Source: Macrothele yani | Taxonomy: Eukaryota; Arthropoda; Arachnida; Araneae; Macrothelidae | Assembly: GCA_039090855.1 (NCBI GenBank) | Contig: CM077012.1 | Coordinates: 141,890,541 to 141,954,540, forward strand | Direction of reading: 5' to 3' | Length of the DNA: 64,000 nucleotides | Shown: in pieces, positions 55,501 through 64,000 of the stretch | How positions within the stretch are numbered: position 1 is the first letter of the stretch | How the letters are laid out: each line of letters starts with the position of its first letter | Position numbers and translations under genes: made by a program | The notes under the pieces: generated by a model | Databases searched by the model: none | The model's input: only the letters and a program-made list of their open reading frames with translations | Told to the model about the DNA's origin: nothing

Positions 55501-56867
55501 ATATGATTGGATTTAAACTACATTGATATTGTGATAGCATGGGAATCTGGGTAACCCCATGTTTAATACTCTAAGGAAATACCTACAATAGTGTTTAATC
55601 CTCTCCTGATGACAGTCATGAAAATACGTAAAAATTTGAATAATTTCCCCATAGGCAGCATATTTTCGGTACCATAAATTTGATAAAATGACTAATATTT
55701 TGTTCAGTAAACCATCTCGCTTTCTTCAGCAGTTGTTAGTTTCTTAGACTACTAAGTTATATACTGTGCTTGGTTTTGTTTAGAAGCTAATGTCATATTA
55801 CTTCTATTTCGTTTCCAGGAAACTTATAGGCGTAATTCAAGAAAACAAATGAATTACGAAGAAGTTATATACTGTGAAGTTACATATTGTGAAGTTATAT
55901 GCTGTGGTTTTGTTTAGAAGCTAATGTCATATTACTCTCTGAGCGCTGGTACGTCCGTTTACGGTATATTCGCAGTACACTCTTGATACGGTTGCCCTTG
56001 GGAACCCTAAGGTTCTTACCACTTGGGCGATAGAATAACCCATCTGTCTTGCACCGACGATGCGTCCACGATCAAAGACGCTCAGATCACCACGTATACC
56101 GATATTCGTCTATTGCGATACAATGTCGAGAAGCCCTGCTCTCCGCCTATTTATCGCCTGCGTTCGGTTTGGGTCTGTTTCCACTCTGCGCGGGGGATGC
56201 CCATGGCAACTGCCCATCACTCCTACCTCTAAAGTTTTGTCTTTTGAGTGTATATAACTACTTTTATATCATATATATATATCTACAATTACTTTTCACC
56301 AAAGAGTGAAAATGACCACTGCGGCTTGCGGTCATTCTCATAGTAATTAACAATGAGATCATCGAACAGAAGGGCAAATTTAATGGCATTCCATTAAATA
56401 GGAAGGCCACTCTTCTGGGTCTGCAGATTGCATGAGACATCCGGGACAAGCAAAAAGGATTATGAACGATACAATGCCCAAAGGAGCAAAAGCGTAGGCT
56501 CTGAGCTCGGACCGTGCCCTGCCCACCCACGTCATTCAACAAATCCCATTCCCATACCATTGTATTACACACGCTTTTATCAAGACAGTAATAACCTCAC
56601 AACGGTATATTTAGTATTAGAAAACGTATTACCCCGTTATTCTGAATTTTTATTTCAATTCTGCAAATAATTAGCTTTTCAAATTAAAACATTTAGGGAA
56701 GCATAGTATGTTGGGAATCAAACTAGTGTCTAAAGTTGAGGAAGACCCGTCCCCATACGATTCTATGCCCATATCTAGCGGTAAACGTTTGAATTATAGC
56801 AGCGCGTTGGTAATATAACTTTCACCATTTTCAAACAAAAGATGAATTCGAACCACTGAAAATATAC
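55501..56867. other. AT-rich intron with short repeats
   Basis: A GAAGTTATATACTGTG-like unit is repeated near 55755-55910, and a (TA) run lies at 56268-56282. Around 55945-56230 a GC-richer piece (CTCTGAGCGCTGGTACGTCC onward) reads like the N-terminal side of a Tc1-type transposase on the - strand but is too worn to call. No gene supported. Confidence 0.4.
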
Positions 56868-58085
56868 ACGGTCTTATGAAAGTAATAGGACCATTTATCT
56901 AATAATGGGAATAACCACACTTGGTACGGATGACAGCGGCGACACGGCGCAGCGCGGACGCAATGAGGCCCTGGAAGGTTGCCCGAGGCACACGTTCCCA
57001 CTCGGAATGCAGCAGAGCACGGAGGTCCCGGAGATGACGTGGTTGAGGGTCGGCACGTCGAATCTTTCGATCCAAGTACTCCCACAAGTGTTCTATGGGA
57101 ATGAAGTCGGGCGATTTCGCCGACCAAGGGAGAGCAGAGACAACGCTGTTGTGTTCCTGGAACCAGTCACGCACACCCTTATCGACGTGGCAGGGCGCAT
57201 TGTTCTGTTGGTAGACACCATCACCACCAGAGAAAACTGCCAACATGAAGAGATGCATGTGGTCATCGAGGATGGAGAGGTAGCCATTGGCGTTGAGGGA
57301 CCCATCCAGTGGTACCAGCGGTCTCACGTCATACCAGGAAAACATCCCCTAGACTTACACACTGCTACCGCAGGCCTGTATTTGACCGACAAGCATGCCC
57401 GGGTGTTGGTTTTCGTGTGTCTCACGCCGTATCCGCCAACGCTCGTCCTTTCTGTGGAGCAGAAACCTCGATTCGTTGCAAAAGGCAACCTTTTTCCACT
57501 CTTCCACTGTCCAATGACGGTATTCCCATGAGAACTGCAAGCGTCGTTGCCGATGGACCTGGGTTAATATAGGCGGCTTGACCTAGTGTCGACTCCGGAG
57601 AACCATGCGTAACAGGGTTGGCTCTACTGTTATCGGGGACACGTACCTGGGTACCACAGCGTTTGTTTGCGTGGTCAATTGCTGCACCGTTGCGCGTCGA
57701 TTTCCCTTTACTAGTCGACGAAGGTGACGTTCTCCTCTGGGGTCGATGGCCTTTGGAGCTCCACAATTATGACGTCGGGAGGTACTCGGCGTACCATCGG
57801 TCCATTATTGGTACACACTTAATACAGCACCTCGCGAACAGCCACGAAATCTGCTGTTCCTTAGATGCTTCCACCCTTGGCGCGGTAGCCGATGATCATT
57901 CCTTTTTGAACGTCCGTCAAATCACTATCTCTGACTATTGTGCTCGAGTAACACTATGGCTCATCTGTCCGGGCCTGCCGCTTATATCTTCGTGTGGTCG
58001 ACCTTGTCACGTGCACTCTGTGACGCGCCTGGGCGGGTACACTGTGATTCCGGGGGTGGTCATATTATTGTGATACGACTGTGTA
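56868..58085 (-). mobile_element. Tc1/mariner DD36E-type element with lost catalytic Asp residues
   Basis: Ends about 56868-56900 and 58050-58085 are imperfect inverted repeats (GTCTTATGAAAGTAATAGGA versus its counterpart). The minus transposase: VAFCNESRFLLHRKDERWRI (Asp to Asn, 57470), MFSWYDVRPLVPLDGSLNAN, VYQQNNAPCHVDKGVRDWFQ (Asp to Asn) and SPDFIPIEHLWEYLDRK (Glu kept), ending at 56899. I count 36 residues between the second position and the Glu, as in the element at 31366. The N-terminal part is broken by frameshifts. Confidence 0.82.
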
Positions 58086-58214
58086 TGGCTTTTTCGTCTA
58101 AATGGAATTTACGTTTAACCACTTAAGAGAAAGTGAATGAGTTTTGTTATTTGTTCTATCATGTGTTGATCTTTGACGTTTTATTCATTCGTTTCTTTGT
58201 TGGTTGTGTTGCAG

Positions 58215-58502
58215 CGGCCCAGGCACAGGACTGTTCGACTGAGCAGGCACTTGTCAGCCGAGCACGCCCGTGACAAAGATACTTCCTGCCAGGAAATAAA
58301 AGTCCCACCAGCGACAGGCGTGTCTTTATCGTTCTCGGCCATTGGTACAGCAGTAACGCCGCCTTCAGCTGCTTCTTCTTCTCCTTCAGCCACACATGCA
58401 AGTAGTAGCGAACGAACTGCGGCGGGTGATGCTACAGAGCGGACGAGTTCCTGGGATGACGTCAGCAAGAGAGTGATTGTGTCCCAATCATCGGACGTGT
58501 AA
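58215..58502 (+). CDS. Erg-type K+ channel, terminal exon with PDZ-ligand end
   Basis: Acceptor TTGGTTGTGTTGCAG ends at 58214. The frame enters in phase 0, matching the donor of the exon at 50450, and stops at TAA 58500-58502. It encodes RPRHRTVRLSRHLSAEHARD, a Ser/Ala/Thr-rich segment, then SSWDDVSKRVIVSQSSDV. The final four residues SSDV fit the class I PDZ-binding pattern (S/T-x-hydrophobic at the end). The basic RPRHRTVRLSR stretch carries RTV and RLS, possible basophilic kinase sites. In the mature channel this is the far cytoplasmic tail. Confidence 0.82.
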   Translation, partial: RPRHRTVRLSRHLSAEHARDKDTSCQEIKVPPATGVSLSFSAIGTAVTPPSAASSSPSATHASSSERTAAGDATERTSSWDDVSKRVIVSQSSDV

Positions 58503-58998
58503 ATACATGTAAAGTTTGTTTCAGGGTTCGGTTTTTATTTTTCTACCACCAGGGCCTTGCGTGTTTAGACAGTGCCTGAGACTCCTTGTTTGCCGGGCAA
58601 CAGGGAAAAACATTGTCAACAACAACAACAACAAAAATAGAGACAAACAAATAAAAAAAAACTTGAGTTCCTTGCTACTACTACAGTTGTTCTCTTCGTG
58701 ACACCTCTTCTTTTCCAGGTGGCCTTCGACAAATGAGAGCACTTGTGTGATTGTGTCGACAGGATTGGTTGGTGGGTTTAAAACTCAGGGAGTCAGAACA
58801 AAACCCCATATCAGGACGAGTCCTCTCCCTAGTCCATGGTCTGTGATAGCAAAACAATAAAAACTAAGTGTGGTCCTTTTGCGGGGTGATACTGGGTTAC
58901 GAGCTGGAGTGGTGATGCAGGATACACTGCTGCTGTGATTTCGCCTCCGTTCGCTTATGAAATCAGCTTTACGGACGGAGTGACGTGAGTAAAATAAA
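58503..58998 (+). terminator. Candidate 3' UTR and poly(A) signals of the Erg gene
   Basis: AATAAA occurs at 58856-58861 and 58993-58998, about 350 and 490 bp after the stop, both followed by T/G-containing sequence. Either could end the transcript. The stretch has no further coding potential. Confidence 0.55.
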
Positions 58999-60024
58999 GA
59001 CTGCTCTCGGACTTGTACATATTATACATAACATAGCCTATATATATACATTCCGTGATTTAGGTGCTGACTGAGGCGCGGATGCGTGCAAACACTCCTA
59101 GTTGAAGCTCTAGATGACGTAGGCACACATAGAGCCTCTGCCTTCGTAGACATTCCACGGTTTTTTGAGACGACCGAAAACTACTTCATGAGATCGTCTC
59201 ATTTACAAACTTCTTTCCGCTTTTTGAAGCTCTGGCATTTTCTCAGAAGCTTTTGCGCTTTTTCAATCCACCTTTCACACGACATAAAAAAAAGTAATAA
59301 AAAGTTCAGAAAATGATCATTAAGCAAGTATAGATAACAGTTTGAATGAAAACACCACTTCTTTAAACCTTTCTATTAAGAGCCATGTTTTTAAATGCAC
59401 GGAAAATCTCCATGAAGTAGTGTGTAGTGAGACATTTTGAATCCCGGTGAATTTCGGGAGCCGCCTTTGAATGGGCCAATGCACAGGCCGAACCTAGGGG
59501 CCTTCCATTACGTTGCTCTGCAAGTTGACGCAACCTTTGACTTTTCCACTCCTGCCTGCTTCCTTAATTAAACAAAAGAGCAAAAAATGATTCACCCATC
59601 TTGTACATAAGTTCGTTGGTTAAATAAACATATACGAAGCTCCATTTTTATATAAATTGTTACATATTTTACAAAAGAGGGGTGCATTGTGGATGAGAGT
59701 AAAAGTGTTAGAGAGAGAGAGAGTGAAGAGGAAAAAAAAGCAAGCCTTCATCCTCAAGAAGAGTGCGAGGGGAAAGGACTGCTGCTATGCTAACGCTGTG
59801 GCCTTCCTTTCAATGTTAGCGGACTGTTTCTGTTGCGGACCCTCCATCTATTTTGTTATTGGATCATAAGCTTCACCCTACTTGGTTCTCAACAAATGTT
59901 CTGTACAATAAAGAGACCTATGCAACAATTCGGTGTCTTATGTCTTTATTTCACGAAACACTTTGACACTAACTGCACTTACTAAAATAACATTATTTGT
60001 CTATCATTTGCTGGAAATGTACTC
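58999..60024. other. 3' flank of the Erg gene, no gene seen
   Basis: AT-rich with an AG-rich run at about 59710-59760 and another AATAAA near 59907. The frames at 59086 and 59657 have no known domain. Confidence 0.4.
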
Positions 60025-60222
60025 GGCCGCCCCAGTGGCAGAGTGGTCTGAGGCCCTGGCTTCTGGCCATTCGTCCACGATTGGGCCCGGGTTTGAGTTC
60101 CTGATGAAGCATGAGTGGTGCGTTTGTCTGATGAACTAGGGTCACAAATTTGGGACGAGCGACTGCTTATAGCACTCAGAGTTGCTCATGGAGATCGTTA
60201 ACTCTCCCCCCAAATAGTATAT
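60025..60222 (+). repeat. tRNA-derived SINE (family S1)
   Basis: Head GGCCGCCCCAGTGGCAGAGT, B-box-like GCCCGGGTTTGAGTTCC, body AGCGACTGCTTATAGCACTC and a tail ending CCCCCCAAATAG. Plus orientation. Confidence 0.8.
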
Positions 60223-60225
60223 TCG

Positions 60226-62089
60226 CGTGTACCCAAGGGGGGAACGTTATTTCCTATCACACAATCTCTGTGTGGATACATAGTTGTAAAACGTACGATT
60301 TAAATGGTTCCTTGAGCGTTGCAAACTGTAAATGTTCTTCCTTGGTATTTAATGCAGTCGAGTAGACCGCTTACTATGTGGTTGTCAAACACCACCAAAT
60401 TTCATTGTTTTTTGTGTTTATGTTAGTACGTACAAGTGTACAGTCAGCAAAATAATTTTACTCTTCTTTCCCTTTTTTTTTTTTTTTGTCTTTTTTTGGT
60501 TTTCGTCTTTTTTCAACTGTTAATCACTGAGTCGCCAAACCAGAATTTGAAATAGTTTTATTTTTAATCCAGTACACAAAACAAAGTCCAACCAAAAATT
60601 GAAAGAGAGAGAAAGAGAATTATCATCACCTTTACATGAAAACAGTTTTGTAAAATACAGTCATCAAAAAATTTAATAACTCAGTGGAATGCTTACCCAG
60701 AATCCTAGCAATTACTGTATAATGGATAACTTCTCGTGCATTAGTATGGTTCGAAATTTAAATATGAATCAGTACGGTATGTTTCCTTTCTCCTCATTGC
60801 CACGACAAACGAAACCGATATGTAAAAAGTATACGTAACAGTGAGCCCGAAAGTTGAAATTCTGCTGACGTGACAAATCGACGGTATTGCCGCCTGTATA
60901 ACTGCCGGAAAAAAGCTTTCCCACTCATGCTCAGTATGAACTACGTCAGTTTACTCTCCAAAACTGGTTTTCGGAGATCGTTGCTAAACGATGAATTACG
61001 TCACGATGGGTTCTTGTGCTCATACCCAGACAGCGGCAACACCTATGTGTTTTTTCTTAAGGACAGCTACGGATGTCCATATGTCACTGTCATGTCTGTT
61101 TGATCTATTGTCAATGTGCTACAGATCAGACCTCCGACAACGCTTTTCCTGTCAGTTTCCATGAGATTTGTGCCGTATTCACCAAATGGCGATTTTAGTA
61201 AGATAATGACAAGTTCTATAAGTAACTTCAAAACTGACGGGACAGATAACACTCTACAGTTCACTGAAAAGGGAAATTAACCTGAGATGTTGAAGTCTTC
61301 TGCCCCTTTTAATGCCCAGACAGCAATATTTTTCTGTCTACTGTAAATCTCTTCCGAGTTTTTTGTGAATGATCACCATGAGCAACTATAAGGGCTCTAA
61401 GCAGTCACTTGTTCTTGATTAGGAACGCTGCACGGGGGTCCCAAACGCGAATCTAGCGACACAAAAGTCATTTTGGCCACTCTTGAAAAAATAGGTAAAA
61501 ATAGTTTAGTAATATTGTAATCATATGGCCCTATCATGATTCAACCTTTAAACAACACTCATCTAAAATATGACTGCGTGGCAGAACCTCAAAGTTAAAG
61601 GAACAGTAAACTTAAAAAAAAGGTCCTCAAACATACGAATTTTTGCTATCATGTTATGTGGGTGTCAGGGTGGTGCTCATAGAGCCTAAATTTGTTTCCC
61701 TACGGCCATTGAGAGCTGAGTAAACAGCTGAAGTGATCAGCAGTAGATTCAGAACATCTTGCATTGTGTCTTTCCGTGAAGTTTTTCGTTCATGGCTTTC
61801 ATGGAATTTTCTTATGTGCTTATTCCTTTTTCCATGCCGCACCTTCGGCATCTGTGTACTCGGTGCGGTAGGGGTTGTGAGAGAAAGTACGAGGTAATTA
61901 GTGTCAGGAATTTCTCTACTTGTGTTGCACGTGTCCTGTTCGTTAGTCATCAAATTTCTGCTGCAATTTACACAACTGTAATGAATTTTAAGTAGTTTAC
62001 GGATTTCACTGAAACCCTTGGTTTACAAGCACTCAGTAACTACTTTTTACAAAGTGGTGATTTTTTTAGTTTGGCCAATAATCAAATGT
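60226..62089. other. Gene-poor flank with a SINE scrap
   Basis: About 61365-61430 is a - oriented S1 scrap (GAATGATCACCATGAGCAAC, AAGCAGTCACTTG). The rest is AT-rich with frames up to ~100 codons that show no domain. Confidence 0.45.
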
Positions 62090-62600
62090 GCGTGGCACAG
62101 TATGAAAAAACAAATTACTGATGATTTAAAATTATACGGTTCCGAAATTTGGGTGAGCGGAGATGGACAGTTTGATTTGCCAGGTTTTTGCGCCAAATAC
62201 TGTACGTATTCCATTATGGATATTCGTAAGGGAAATGTAGATTTTATTGTCGTCCAAAAAGGTGTTTTTGACGGTGACTTAGAAATTAATACGTGCGATT
62301 TATTACTCTCAGGCCTCTATGAAGAAATAAAGATATCAGTTTTTTTATCAGATAGACATAGAAGCATGCGTATCTTCATGAAGAAAAAATATCCCAAATT
62401 GATCCTCACATGGCCAAAAGTTTGACTAAAAATCTAAAAGCTGCTGAAAAGAAAGCTCCTTTACTAGAAGCATGGCAGTCCAGTATAACCAACCATTTAT
62501 GGTAGTCAGCTCAAACGTGTAATGGAGATGCTGAACTGCTGGTAGAAAAATTTCTGTCTCTGACTAACCTGCCATACAGTAATAACAGTAGAAATAACAG
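62090..62600 (+). pseudogene. DDE transposase-domain fragment, Kolobok-like
   Basis: The + frame from about 62090 reads WVSGDGQFDLPGFCAKYCTY (conserved Asp in a G-D-G-x-x-D-x-P-G context), then SIMDIRKGNVDFIVVQKGVF, FLSDRHRSMRIFMKKKYPKL (second Asp, D-R-H motif), a frame break at 62423, and AAEKKAPLLEAWQSSITNHL with WWSAQTCNGDAELL. I recognise this order from a widespread animal transposase family that I believe is Kolobok (often with a THAP domain). The start and the C-terminal half are missing, and one spot reads LPG where the family usually has SPG. Confidence 0.6.
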
Positions 62601-62636
62601 TTAGATAAACTGCCTTTTTATCTAACTGTTATTTCT
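62590..62636. repeat. Perfect 20-bp hairpin
   Basis: AGAAATAACAGTTAGATAAA (62590-62609) is exactly complementary to 62617-62636, with a 7-nt loop. It lies directly after the Kolobok-like fragment. Confidence 0.85.
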
Positions 62637-62639
62637 AGT

Positions 62640-64000
62640 TCATATTTTTCTTCTTGTTTTCCATATCATGTTCAACTATTGCGGTATTTTTATTTTCTAG
62701 GAGCGGGGGTCATTAATGACTTTGCACTTGGGCTACGAGAAATACTCATAAAGTTGTTTCTCCCATGACAATAGGAGAAACTTAAAAACAATACATGCAC
62801 TTAGTTCAATGAAAAATACCATTATATACTCGTATATAGACAGTAGCTGGCAAATCTTTAGTGACAGTGGGAGTTAATCGAAATAGTCTGTGTCATTTCC
62901 AGGGCAACAAACAAAACCCGAATACTGTTGCACATTAGATTCAGGAAAACATTCTAACAACACAAAAAGTTATTACTTTTCTGATTTTTTGCCCTACAGG
63001 TATCCAGGCATTCACCCAATATACGAATTGTTTGTACGCAACGTGTCTCCATAGTTGTTACATACAAGTTCATATTTTTTTTCTCGTATTTTCCAACCCG
63101 AAGAATCATTTGATAACGACTTGCCTGTAAGGTGTGGATGTTTAAAACAACACTGTCAAATGATTCGTGGTTTATTATATATTAGGCACTACCTTTTATT
63201 TTCAGCATCTGATCACTCTCGTTTCAACACAAACACTCAGTGTCTATTGACATTCTCTCGCAGTTATAACATTGGCACCAGTCAAGATTACCTTTTCTAC
63301 CTTCGAATTTGTTTTCACATTTCTTGTTAAATATTCGTACTGTACCAGGCAGAATATCGTGGTTCAAATGAATAAGAATTTACACTAGCCATTTTACAGA
63401 TTGATGGGATCGAAAGCGCTGCACAGAACTGTAAAGAGCACCGACTGGAGCCCTACGCATGCTGAGCGTCCGGTCTCTTGTCTAGTGTGACGTCACTGCT
63501 GATTTTAAAAAACGCTGTAGCGGGAGAACTACTTACGATAAAGCATTTCTGATTGCGTCAGTTTTCATGTATCCTTCGACATTACATTTTCGCGCTGACA
63601 AAAAAAAATGCCCGAAATGAGTTTACTGTTCTTTTAAGTGTTGAGATCACTGACCTTGCGTCTGACGTCAGAAAGTTCAAATCTCTGTAAGATTGGATAG
63701 TGGCTGCAAGCGAGTGTGCACAAGTGCAAGCTTTTAGTTAAATATATGTGTAATCTTTTGATATAATAATTATACATATACTGAGAACTGTGTGTCCATA
63801 CTATTAACTAGCATTCTTTATGGAAAAAATATTTATTCATTTTTCGAAAACTTTAAAGTGATTTTTAGAAAAACAAGTCCGAACATATCCATAAAATTCA
63901 AGTGTATTATAGAGAACTTTATGGGCTGTGAGTGGTTTTAAACTGCAGCATGCGCCGTTTGCGGCTTTTTCTGATATTTGTCTTTTTTTTTCAAGCATAA
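62640..64000. other. Gene-poor flank, nothing recognised
   Basis: AT-rich to the end of the window. The frame at 63055-63330 (91 codons) has no known domain or splice context. Confidence 0.4.

Noticed and set aside
56905..57531. 208-codon + strand frame as a gene
   Set aside because: It is antisense to a decayed Tc1-type transposase, whose - strand motifs (QQNN, PIEHLW) explain the region.

Overview
The window is animal nuclear DNA, most likely from an arthropod; chelicerate is a guess from the repeat mix. There are no bacterial operons or ribosome binding sites. Short exons with GT-AG splice sites lie far apart in AT-rich introns packed with transposons. GC looks like roughly 38-40% by eye.

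One host gene runs along the + strand. Five exons (7527-7706, 30668-31001, 43132-43428, 50450-50591, 58215-58502) have matching splice phases (1-1, 1-2, 2-2, 2-0, 0-stop). Together they encode 412 residues plus a stop. The product is the cytoplasmic C-terminus of an Erg-type (KCNH2 / seizure family) voltage-gated potassium channel: a Ser/Pro-rich linker, a tetramerising coiled coil, and an end (-SSDV) that fits a class I PDZ ligand. The membrane and pore exons must lie upstream of base 1. The terminal exon is followed by candidate poly(A) signals at 58856 and 58993.

Everything else is intron or 3' flank filled with mobile DNA. From left to right: a Tc1-like remnant (545-1746); an inverted repeat with a small triplication (2294-2557); a second Tc1-like family (2661-4060, again at 22120 and 28930); a hAT-like MITE (4276-4447); a complete Tc1 element with perfect 30-bp ends (4707-5920); a palindrome-rich MITE (6808-7154); and tRNA-derived SINEs. 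A complete Ty3/gypsy element (12848-20270) sits inside a Tx1-like LINE (11715-21984). A second Tx1-like LINE (22447-28830) has its endonuclease/RT block inverted and carries a solo LTR and a SINE. Next come a DD36E Tc1 remnant (31366-32470), a pogo/Tigger remnant (32835-33990), a ~150-bp satellite-like array (34390-36175), a 505-bp miniature LTR element (36237-36741), and an I/Jockey-like LINE split by a Tc1 element (38268-42560). The right part holds further Tc1 and mariner remnants (45072, 50689, 53960, 56868), a 0.5-kb foldback (48271-48788), a 34-bp tandem repeat (55299-55500) and a Kolobok-like transposase fragment (62090-62600).

The most novel system is the miniature LTR element at 36237-36741. 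It has two ~181-bp LTRs, a PBS, a ~140-bp non-coding interior with a stem-loop, a PPT and a 4-bp target duplication. Each LTR contains a 73-nt tRNA-like cassette with intact pol III A and B boxes. A solo LTR with its own 4-bp duplication lies at 26544-26723, and older relatives lie at 21977, 48866 and 49812. Its ends, PPT and PBS match those of the gypsy element in the same window, which is therefore a candidate autonomous partner. In design it resembles plant Cassandra elements, whose LTRs carry 5S rRNA sequence. The second notable signal is the array at 34390-36175: 11 monomers in an A-B-C higher-order pattern of ~450 bp, each with a CTCF-like core.
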